Positions 26,691-36,533 of a stretch of DNA of 64,000 bases are shown one piece after another. The notes beneath the pieces are model-generated. The model ran no database searches and was not told where the DNA came from. It saw nothing but the letters and a program-made list of their open reading frames with translations. How positions within the stretch are numbered: position 1 is the first letter of the stretch; each line of letters starts with the position of its first letter. The stretch is from Parapristionchus giblindavisi (taxonomy: Eukaryota > Nematoda > Chromadorea > Rhabditida > Diplogasteridae): contig CALSFV010000208.1 in NCBI GenBank assembly GCA_943737045.1, positions 1,550,001-1,614,000 of the forward strand, given 5' to 3'. Both the position numbers and the translations under genes were made by a program.

Positions 26691-29600
26691 ATGTCTGACG
26701 AAGAGGACCAGTAGTGAGTGCACAACCATTTAAAACTTCTATTTCCTCTTCTTATCTTATTTCTTTCGTTGAACCCTTGTTGTAACCGTATTCTAATTGT
26801 TTTCTGTACATTATGCGACACTCGAGTTCCTATTCATCCTCCTCTGGTATGTCATCCTTCCCCGGTTCTGGCTTTCCCAGTCTATCCTCATTCTCCGGTT
26901 CTGGTTCTGGTTTTCCCGGTTCATCTACCTTTTCATCCGGTTCTGTTAGGTCCAACCCACTGCTCCCGCCAATACCACAATACGGTCTAAGTTCTTCGCC
27001 AGTTAGTGTACCAACCTCTAGATTCTCTTCGTCCTCGATTACACCGGGTAGTCCTTCCCCTCTAGTTACCTCCGCTTCCTCGTCCTCTTTCATGCTTGAT
27101 CAACCTCGCAAATTGTCATCCATCACTGATTATGTTTGTTCTACATCCTCGTATGATTTCCCTCTACTGACCCGTCGTTCTTCCTCTTCTGATAACCGTT
27201 CCGATCGTCCCGATTCCCGACCCGCCAGACAGACCCGAACCTCTGAGACCGATTCGCTCCTAGAACTGTATGGGGTGCGCAAGAATAGTTCCGGTAACGG
27301 TCCCGAATCACCCCGTAAAAAGACCAGTATGTTCGAAGACCGTAAGAAGGGTGCGCTTCCCACTCTAGAGGAAAACTTACCATCGCAGATTCGCAGGGGC
27401 TCCCGTGAATATGACATGCCGTGTAGTTCTAGGGACTTGCTCGGTAGACCTGGTGATGGTGGTAGATATGGTGAGAAGACAGGGTTTGGTGGAGGAGGTG
27501 GATGTGGTCCTGGAGGTGAACTATCGCAAGTCGAGTACACTAATCGACTGATGGAAGCCCATAAGAAGGTGGATGATCTACTGAGGAAGAGGGGGCTGAG
27601 TGCGGAGGATGAGAGGAAGTATCTACGTGCATGGGAAGAGATTCCGGTGATAAGAGAAGTGAGAAATGAAGTGCTGAATCATCGTCGACGATCAAATAGC
27701 AGTGATAGTGGGCTGAGTACGGATTCTGATTCGGAGAAGAATCAACGACAGAAGACACCGCCGCCTCCTTTGGTTGAGATCGAAGCTGATGAAGAATGGG
27801 AAATGGATGAATTCGATGACGAAGAGGTCATATTCATCGTTCCTGTGTCATCGGAGGAAAGCATACGGAAGACATGTCGATTCGGCTCGAAATCAACTAC
27901 GATCTCTCCTGTTATTTCGGACAAGTCCCAGTCTGAAATAGCAAGGAAGATCATCGTTCAAACGAAGAAGAGCAGAGAGAAAGTGTCGGCGACCTTCAAA
28001 GCCCCTGAAAAGAAACCGGAATATTCGATATCCATTGATAAGTCGATGAAGAGAAAGCTCCATAAGGAAGGCGTAATGAAAAGTCTGAGTGTTCCTTCGA
28101 AAAAGTTCGAGAAGACCTCACTATCTATATCTATGCCCTCTACCTCTACCAACGTCACGAAGAAGAATGAGGGTCAAGCAGTCTTCAGGGTTCCTTCTCG
28201 TTCTCGAGTTGTCATCAAAGATGAACCACAAGAGGAGAAACCTGGTATAGTAAACAAAGTGGTCCTCCGTCGTGTCACACGACCAAAATCAGTGGTCAAG
28301 GAACCAGTCGAAGAGGAGAAGAAAAAAGTGCAATTGAAGAAGACTCGTACAAGTTCTCTTGGGAGAAAGCAAGAGCCGACTAAGAAGACGCTGCCTCGAT
28401 TGACTCAACCTTTGGATGCTTGTAAGACGATTCTGGCATCTCTTCGCCCTAAACGACATCGTCTGAGTAGAAGTTCCGCCGAGATCTCTGTGCAGCATTG
28501 TTCATTCTTCCAGACATCATCCACATTCAAAGAGAAGAGGAAAGAACTGCCAGAGAAGAATGTGAGGATGATTCTTCGTCTGACTGAAAGAGCCCCAGAC
28601 AAGGAAAAAGTGAAGATTGCTATTCCTTGTGCGAGAACAACCCATGTCAGACTAGACATTGACTTATGTCGACCACGAAGGAGAACTATGGAATTGAATA
28701 AACCAGGAAAGAAGGTTGGCAAGTTGGAAAGGTCGAAGACTGTTGACACTGTAGTTATGAGACAGAAAAGAGTGGTGAGACCTGTGCAGATTCCACAGAA
28801 TTTCCAAGTCAAAGAAGAAGACGAAACATTGAAGGAAGATATCAAAGCGGCCAGACAGAAACTGAGGAAAGTGCCATTCGTGGACTGCCTAAGTGGATTG
28901 GGTCTGACCATGTACTGGGTTGATCCGTGCAGTAGAAGAAGAACCAAGCCCCTAAGAAGGAAGGAAGAGTTGAAGAAAGAAGAGAGTCTCATAGACAAAT
29001 TGATCAGAAAGGACAAAGAGATCATGGAGAAGAATGCACAGGAAGCTGAACCTCATCGACTCAAGAGACAAAATGCTTTCAAGAAGAAGAAAAAGAAGGG
29101 TGAAGACGGTATGGATGTCCCTAATTCATCTTCAACTGCCATTAAAGGTGTAGAGAATAATTCCAAGCCGTCTTTAAACTCTAATGGCTCCCTAGTACGC
29201 CCCGCGACGACTAGTGGTAGCGACCTCGTGAAGATGAAGAAGAAATCATCACAGAGGCGAATCGCGAACATTCCACCAATCATTACCATTCCATCGAATC
29301 CATCTACTTCTTCATCATCATCATCAGTATCCACAATCGTCTATCCCATACCACCCTATCGGCCTCCCTCACCGTTGCTTCTCACAGAGATTGATCAAAT
29401 ACTCATCGATGCCTACATGCACTCCCTCCATATCCCCAAACCTTCGTCTCTTCCTCATCGTCCCCTCACACCCTCTCCCATCGACCACTCAATACGGATC
29501 ATGGCCGAACAACGCCTTCGTGACTATCGTGATCCTTCTCCTCGTCCCTATTTCATCAATAGACAATCACCACCACCACGTGATTCCACTCCACCGCCTC

Positions 29601-32600
29601 CTCCCAATGAATTCTCACTCAAACGGGCGTACACTAGAAAGTCCCATTTCTCGCGTCACTCACCGTATTCTGACTATGGGGTTACCCTGAAGAAGAGACG
29701 AGATCGACCACTTCCCTTTCTCATTGTGAGGAAGAACAAGCGGTATGCGTAGAAGATATATACGGTAGTTTGATCTTTGATCTCTACTCAGTGGTCTTTG
29801 ATCGTTGATGATAATCTTTCGTAATTCATCCATCTTTGATCATTGATCTTTGATCTATGGAAAAATTTTTTAATCTTTGATCTCTAATCTTTGGTTTCAT
29901 TCAGTTCTGAGTACGAGGAGGAACAGCAAGAGGAAGTAGAAGAGGTAGAGGAGGAAACTGAGCTCGTGTCCCGGTATGCGATCAATATCGTTTAATCGAT
30001 TACTTCATTAACTATCTAATGATTCTTACAGGCAGCCGAAGCGGTGAGATCCCATTCCCATTCATCCCAATCAATCCTATACTCAACTGAATCATACAGA
30101 AGACTGACATTTCACTACGTCTAACATAACTAACACTTATTAAAGGGAGATAAATTGTTGCCAATTGTAAATGTGTTTTCCAATAAAATATGGCTTACCT
30201 CCCTTTAACATTTCTAACAAGTGAATTAAGAAGGTAGACAATATTTATTGATTCGCTTTTAGTCAGACGTATGAGGTTCAGGATGACTCCCTCACTGAGG
30301 CTGAGAAGGCTATGATTGTAAGTCATTTTTACTTTAGTAAACCCCTTTATACAATGTGCAATTTAAAAAAATAATTATAAATTCTGTAATAAGACAGGAA
30401 ATAATTTTTTCAGGCTGCCAAGAAGCGTCATGAGGAGGAGGAGCAGGCTAAGCTTGATGAATATGAAGAACGTCGCCGTAGTGAACGTGAGAAGGTATAG
30501 ATTCTATTAGTTTTAAAAAAAATGTAGCTTATAAATAATGCACAGTAATATAATAATGATTATAATAATACAATTCAAATTAATAATTAAATTATTATTG
30601 TTCAGCAATTATGCTTTACTTTTGCACCGCATAAAGTATATAATATTATTTTTTTATGGTTTTTCAAAAAAAGGAAGATACAGAGTCAATAATTAAACCA
30701 TGTAGTAATAAAAAGACATGCAATAATGACATTGTTTGAAATGAAAATGCTTCTTTAAAAATTATCATTGTTAATTTTTAGGAAGAAGAGGAGCTTCGTA
30801 AGCTGAAGGAGCGTCAGGAACGTCGCAAGCTAGAGAGAGAAGAAGAGGAGAGAGCGTTTGCTGAGAAGAAAGCCCAAGAAGAGGAGAAGAGAAAGATTGA
30901 AGAGGTTTGTCAATACTTTGTATAATAATATTATGTTCAATCGCTTTATATTTTTAAATGCTTTAAGACCAGTTTCGCAGTTAACTAATGCTAAATAATG
31001 CCAAACGTTGTCAATATCAGACAATGAGAAAATTTACTTTGCAATTTCTCGGAGCAGTAATTTATTTTCAAAAAAACAAGATGTCGTGAGAGTGCCATGC
31101 ATATTATTTTATTGTTGCAGGAGGAGCGTCGTGCTCGTTATGAGGCCGAGAAGGCCAAGAGAGAAGAAGAGAAGAACAAGAGACAACAGATGATGGCTGG
31201 ACTATCTGGAGGAAAGAACTTTGTCATCCCTGAGAAGAAGGACAAGTAAATGTTTTGTTTATTTCAACAACATTGGCTGGTTGTTATCAATATTTTCTTG
31301 TCAATACAGGGTGAGCCATAATTACCCGGACTGATTTCACCATTATGATTCCCAGGCCCCCAATGCAAATGCGCAACCCCTGTTGTAGCCTCATGACGAG
31401 TGATCATTGGCCACTCCCTACTCAAGGTTTCAAGTCATTTAGTCAAGTATTCTAGTAATGAAGAAGTCATATCGACAACGACCCATCATTCTCAAGTGTA
31501 CAAGAGCAGAGTGACATCGTTCATCAGCTCGGCGTTCACGAGTCGGATGTATGCGATTCCGGTATCATGTACCAAGATCTTGGTACTAAAGTTGAACGTC
31601 CGGACAGAGGTAGACCAATCTCAGTTTCCACCGCTACGAACCGAGATCCCATTCGAAAGATGGTGTTTCGAAACCACAAGTTGACGATCTGGAGACTTGA
31701 TATCTCGAACACTTCCATTCCTCGTCTCCTCAAGTCTCAGCTGACTCTTCTCCCTTACAAGTACCGTAAACTGTTAGAACCGAATGAGCGACAGATCAAG
31801 CTCCGCTGAGAACGGAGCCATTGACTGTTAATGCGCTAGGTCCACGCACTTCAGCATGATGTTCAGCGAAGAGAATATCTTACCTTCAAAGGCAACCTGA
31901 ACATCGAGAACAACAGAATTATTGCCTCTGATCCAGAAGAATCCTACAAGATGGCTGGGGTCATGGGTCATATCAGTCATCCACAATACGCCAAGGTTTT
32001 AGCTGCTGTTTGCCCAACTTGAAAGTCCCCTCTCGTTTTTGCCACTCCATGTGTCTAGTTCAATAAGGCGTATTATACCAAGCACAGCCTCGGACACGCG
32101 CGTTTACTCCGATACCATACCCACTTCGGTCAGGACCACTAGATCTTTCGTTAAGATTTTGTTGTCAATCACATGACAAAGTTGACCCAGTCGTGGTTTT
32201 TCACCCATGCACTCGGCTAAATCCATCACACTGAATTACTTCCAAACTCTCCCAATCTCAACCTCCTCGACTACAGTGCTTGGAGGTGTTGTATGCCAAG
32301 ATGTCCTCTACCAAGCACCAGACCCTCGACTCCCTCAGTGCTCCCCTTCTCAAGGCATGGGACGATCTCGATGACAACTACATGCGGGAATCGGCAGTAG
32401 TATATGAAAAGAGACTCAACGCTTGTGTCAGAGCTAAAAAAGACCACAGCGAGATTCGCTAGTAAAGTACTGCTGCTCATATTCTTGATAATCTTTACCA
32501 TGAACCATATCACTCTAGTCGCATTCCCAAGGGGAGAATCATATGGAGACAACAGTCCGGGTAATTATGGCGCACCCTGTAGGCCTTCCAGAAAATATTA

Positions 32601-34924
32601 ATAATTTTACTATTATCATACATGATTCTGGCCATTAAAAATGTTTTCATGACGGAAAAATATTATTATCTTCCATATTCAGGAGTGACAAGTTCGGTAA
32701 CATCGTTCAGGCCAAGCAGGAGATGGGCATGACGAAGGAACAGCAACTTGAGGCTAAGAGGGTATAATTTATTTTTAACCTTTTTTTTAGTAGACTAACC
32801 TTTAGTTTTACAATTATTATTTAATACATTGCATTTCATTTATTGACAAGAACGATGACTCAAACACCGATTCCAGAAAATAGAATATATTTCAACATAA
32901 TTGCTTTATTTGTGCTTTCTAGTGAGAGATTAGCGTGGGTTAGATTATGTGAAACCCCTCAATGATGTGATTTCGTGAACTATTAGCGAATTTAAAAGCG
33001 TATTAGGGCAAAACAAGGCTTCGATTTAGGAAATCAAACACCAAAGCATATAGTAGTATATAGGTGGTAGAATGTGATTAATGAAACATGTTATAATGAA
33101 CTCATAAAAATTTAATGCATGAACTTCAATATACATATTTTTTACTAATGTTATTTTAACGTTATTTAGGCATTCCTATCTGCCATCACTAAAGGAATGG
33201 ATGTCACTGGTCTTCTGCCTGCTGATCTCAAGGTTTTATTTTATTTTCGTAATTTATCCTATAATTGATAAATGATTCGGACGTAATCTGCTGAGGAAAT
33301 GATGAAAAGCTTTAAAAACAGCAAACATTTTCACCAACCAATATTAAAATTTTAATTTAATTTATATAATATTACGTGACCCAACCTACCTGAAGTTGGT
33401 TCAAATCCTATGTACGTTTAAATCTAGATCACATGGTACATACGTTAAAATCAGTTCCGGGAATAATCTAGGATAGACAAGAAACAAACAGATTAAACAG
33501 TGATTCATAATAATCTCTTCCGCTTTTGAGTGATTCCTATTATGCTGTGACAAGACGAGTATACTGTAATAATGAAGTCTTTTTTTATTTTTTTCTCTTT
33601 TAGATGCGTGGTAACATTGTTGTTGTTTTCCTAGAACACATCTACAAATATCTAACAATAAGACTACCAAATTATTCATGGTCTAGTAATTGTGTTTACT
33701 TTAGGAGAAGATCAAGCAACTTCATCAGCGCATTTGCAAGCTGGAGGCTGAGAAGTACGATCTTGAGAAGCGCCACGAACGTCAAGAGTACGATGTGCGT
33801 CCTCCTCAAATGACTTTAAATAAATAATAATTTAAATAAATAATAATTTAAATAATGAAAATATTATTTAGCTCAAAGAACTGAACGAACGTCAGCGTCA
33901 GATGGCCCGCAATAATGCCCTGAAGAAGGGACTTGATCCTAACGATTCCGGAAACTCACGTCACCCGGTATACCTTATTAAAGATTTTCATTCAATTAGT
34001 GAGGTACAGTAGGGGGGAAATCCGTCTGAAAGGTTCACTAATAACATTAGCCTTTGGAGCGTAATACCATCAAGTTCTCGCGCACCATCTGCAATGATTC
34101 GTTCAGTTATTTCCGAAATAATTATTCACGACATGTAAATGAGCCAATGCTATTTTGACCCCGCTTTAGCCAAATTCTTTCTCGAAAATGACCAAAGCGG
34201 AGAGTTGGCAAATTATCATGGTGGTATGATTCTAAACGTATATTCCAGCCAAAGGTGCACGTGGCTTCCAAGTTCGAGCGACAGACCGATTCGCGGTCAT
34301 TCAAACAGAGAATGGGACTGTTCCAGAAGGTGCTAATCATTTCCCATTTTACAGCCAAAGAAGCAAATTGCATCCAAATACGATAGACAGATCGATCGCA
34401 GAAACTTCAACGAGCGCCGCATGATGTTCGAGAATGTATGTCCATCGTCCAATTGTCCTCGTCTCTGATCTTTGATCTTGGTCTTTGACCTCTTGTCCTT
34501 GTCTGAATGTACCTGTCTGCCGTCATCTGTCTGATTCTTTCTCATGTCACATTCTTTTGATAACCTCATCTATGGTCACTAATCTTCTTAAAGTCCTTCT
34601 TCAAGTCCTTGTCCTCAAGTAGTCCTCGTGCACATGTGTGTGCTTATTACAGAGACGTGCCTATCCAATCTTCCCTGGAGTGCCTCCTCCTCCTACAATC
34701 CTCGAGCGCATCATAGCAAAGGTCGTCCGTGATGGAGATGACGATGACGACGAAGAAGAAGTATATGTACGTCTAGCCTATCCATGTGCCTAATCTAATT
34801 CATTCTTTTCAGGGACAAGAAGAAGAAGTCGAGGTGAGACATATCTCATGACATATGCGAGGCTGAGTGTTTTCGTAAATGTATTAATATTATCTATTTC
34901 CTGATTCAGGAGGAATACGAGTGA
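26691..34924 (+). CDS. Troponin T, multi-isoform
   Basis: The core isoform joins 26691-26713, 29905-29973, 30032-30043, 30263-30317, 30414-30494, 30782-30904, 31121-31245, 32683-32761, 33170-33232, 33705-33794, 33872-33967, one of 34249-34329 or 34355-34435, then 34653-34766, 34813-34833 and 34910-34924: 348 residues. Troponin T anchors the troponin complex to tropomyosin on thin filaments and passes the calcium signal from troponin C and I. Visible features are an acidic N-terminus (MSDEEDQ, then [18 protein letters not shown]), long charged helices of the tropomyosin-binding region ([25 protein letters not shown]), the segment [11 protein letters not shown], the conserved block [20 protein letters not shown], then [13 protein letters not shown] and a second acidic tail typical of invertebrate TnT. 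C. elegans has four TnT genes; I cannot say which one this matches. Optional exons are listed separately. Confidence 0.95.
26827..29742 (+). CDS. Candidate 2916-nt cassette exon of troponin T (972 codons)
   Basis: An open frame without stops runs from about 26790 to 29752. It ends at a donor (AACAAGCG|GTATGCG) that matches the donor of the next exon (GTCCCG|GTATGCG). The only in-frame acceptor near its start is ctcgag before 26827. With these borders the exon is 972 codons, enters and leaves in phase 2 like its neighbours, and begins with TTC as does the constitutive exon at 29905, so inclusion or skipping both preserve frame. The peptide is Ser/Pro-rich at first, then has a charged helical part ([19 protein letters not shown]), a long Lys/Arg/Ser-rich basic region with KKKKKK, and Pro-rich stretches ([17 protein letters not shown]). 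I recognise no domain. The weak acceptor is the least certain point; an alternative promoter with ATG at 26813 is possible. Confidence 0.72.
30032..30043 (+). CDS. 12-nt troponin T microexon
   Basis: GCAGCCGAAGCG lies between a clear acceptor (cttacag) and donor (GTGAGA). It is phase-symmetric and adds four residues (R-Q-P-K across the junctions), so it can be skipped without frame change. Small optional exons in the N-terminal region are a hallmark of troponin T genes. Confidence 0.6.
31307..32579 (+). mobile_element. Degenerate mariner-like transposon in a troponin T intron
   Basis: The 1273-bp element is flanked by TA (31305-31306 and 32580-32581). Its inverted ends begin CAGGGTGAGCCATAATTACC at the left and CAGGGTGCGCCATAATTACC at the right (complement). 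On the plus strand broken frames resemble a Tc1/mariner-superfamily transposase: an HTH part ([20 protein letters not shown], near 31640-31700), a [14 protein letters not shown] stretch, and a C-terminal catalytic motif ([15 protein letters not shown], near 32240-32285) followed by a tail with [16 protein letters not shown]. Several stops and shifts break it, so it cannot be active. It lies between the exons ending at 31245 and starting at 32683. Confidence 0.85.
34249..34329 (+). CDS. Troponin T alternative exon A (mutually exclusive)
   Basis: This 81-nt, phase-0 exon encodes [16 protein letters not shown] and on to GLFQK. It aligns along its whole length with the next exon (34355-34435) and is separated from it by only 25 bases, too short to be spliced as an intron. 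Confidence 0.82.
34355..34435 (+). CDS. Troponin T alternative exon B (mutually exclusive)
   Basis: This 81-nt, phase-0 exon encodes [16 protein letters not shown] and on to MFEN, the form I associate with standard invertebrate TnT. It has its own acceptor (ttttacag) and donor (GTATGT). The shared pattern PKxxxASKxxRQxDxRxF with exon A shows exon duplication. Confidence 0.85.
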
Positions 34925-35061
34925 GCTGCCAAGGATCGGATCGATAGAATCAATCGATAATATCGATCGCTTTACTTCCTCACTCCACTTCTCGATTACA
35001 AATTTACACTGCCACCTCAGGATTTATCGCATGATTAATCACAGATTACATACATATTCTA

Positions 35062-35067
35062 AATAAA
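35062..35067 (+). terminator. AATAAA polyadenylation signal of troponin T
   Basis: Canonical AATAAA about 140 bases after the TGA at 34922-34924, on the same strand. Confidence 0.6.
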
Positions 35068-35410
35068 ATGGTGTTTGCTCTTTGAATGTGTTTTTGTCCG
35101 TCACATGCATGATTACGTAAAGTTCATGAAGGCCCTGTTATTTGTAACGTGAATGTAGGGATATTGTGAGAGATTGACAGTACGCTTAAAGTTTTGTGAC
35201 GTCGATGTTTTGCGGAAGTAATAGTGCATCAATAATTTGTGTTGACAACATCGAGCTCAAGCGCGATGTTGTAATGGCGATTCGATGTCTAGCGTATGCT
35301 GAACGCATGAATGTCTAGATTAAAAATAACAATGAGCCTGATAATACTCGTTATCGTTTCTTCTCAAGAGTCTATTTGATGAAAAAACTTCACTAAGTTA
35401 CATCCGAGCT

Positions 35411-35506
35411 AATTTGAAACTCTCCACTCTGGCAATGCTCTCTAGCTTTCGTTGTGTGCGTGAGAGAGAGAGTGGAGAGTAATATTAGCTGGGGGTGTAC
35501 CTTTAC
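35411..35506 (+). repeat. Dispersed hairpin repeat, copy 2
   Basis: The unit runs from AATTTGAAACTCTCCACTCT through GGCAATGCTCTCT to AGAGTGGAGAGTAATATTAG and GGTGTACCTTTA. The outer parts are inverted copies of each other (ACTCTCCACTCT against AGAGTGGAGAGT). It matches, in opposite orientation, the unit at 9336-9432. Confidence 0.6.
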
Positions 35507-35701
35507 AGAATGAATCTGACTAATCCTATCGAACTTTTGCGGATATATAATACTATGATATTACTATTTTAATTATGAGCCTAATGCATATTATGCTATG
35601 TACCCTTTAGTTAATGCATTCTGTATTTCAACTTTAACGTGGATGCAAACAAAAAATTGTACAGTTTAATCAATAGGAAATTAATATGGTGTGCATTGTA
35701 G

Positions 35702-36411
35702 AAGAAGGAAGAGAGCGTGGAGATTCTCAGAGGAAGTTGTCGTCCACCTTCAGAATGGGGTAGAAAGTCCATCGAAGAGGTTGATCTCATTCGAACTGGA
35801 CAAAATCCCGTACATCGCTATCTGTCCCAGGTACAGAACATACCTATGTTACACATTATATTCTATCATTGTTGTATTATTGATACAAATTACAATTCTA
35901 TTTACACCTTTAAAAGTATTGAATGCGCATTATATACATGTGAATACAATAATACACATACATATCTATACGTAAGACAAATTACATCATTAAAAGTGAG
36001 GATGATGCGACGAATATTGTGGAAAGATAGACTGACGCTTGTACAATTGTTATTATCTGTCTGTAGAAAGCCTCAAAATAGTTTCATGTTGACGTGTACA
36101 TTTCCGAAATAGATGATCAGAGGTTGTTTTGACACATATTTTGACGAAAGACGCTAAGAGTGTATAAGACATTTTGTCAGGACATACAAGACATGTTGAT
36201 CACGGTTCTTGTTTTTCAGAATGATTTAGTTGATAAAAGGTTGATAAAAGGACGAGACTCAGACAAGAACTTTAAGACGGCGAAATTATATTACTCTTGA
36301 TTGTATTGGCTACTGCTCTGCAACGCATCAAACATTAAAGCAAAATATGCATAAATATCATGCAATATGTAATAAGCCTTTATATTTCAGGTTGGAAGTG
36401 TCGATGAATGA
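35702..36411 (+). CDS. Orphan terminal exons, possibly an alternative end of troponin T
   Basis: A 129-nt phase-0 exon (35702-35830; acceptor ttgtag, donor GTACAG) encodes KKEESVEILRGSCRPP and on to GQNPVHRYLSQ. A second exon (36391-36411; acceptor atttcag) encodes VGSVDE and TGA. An AATAAA follows at 36528-36533. There is no start codon, so these are the end of a longer transcript. Troponin T exons ending at 34766 and 34833 have the matching phase, and joining there would replace the acidic tail. The alternative is a small separate gene whose start I cannot see. I recognise no domain. Confidence 0.5.
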
Positions 36412-36527
36412 TTTTTTCCAAATCTGCACGTACCCTCACCTTTTTGGACGTCCCATCAACTCCATATACTTATTCTAATTTTATGTATTCTTGTGTGTGT
36501 GATTGAATTTACTCCCCTATAAAACGA

Positions 36528-36533
36528 AATAAA
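36528..36533 (+). terminator. AATAAA polyadenylation signal
   Basis: Canonical signal about 117 bases after the TGA of the terminal exon at 36391-36411, supporting a real transcript end here. Confidence 0.5.

Larger units (their letters stand above)
34925..35701. other. 3' UTR of troponin T and following non-coding DNA
   Basis: AATAAA occurs at 35062-35067, about 140 bases after the stop. The rest is AT-rich, with the second copy of the dispersed hairpin repeat. If the downstream exons at 35702 and 36391 belong to troponin T, this is an intron for that isoform. Confidence 0.5.

Noticed and set aside
26830..29334. Antisense frames opposite the giant troponin T exon (up to 206 codons)
   Set aside because: Shadows of the long plus-strand frame; no splice sites, start context or domains of their own.
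33390..33410. GGTTCAAATCC resembling a tRNA B box
   Set aside because: There is no A box or cloverleaf upstream; it is a chance match in an intron.
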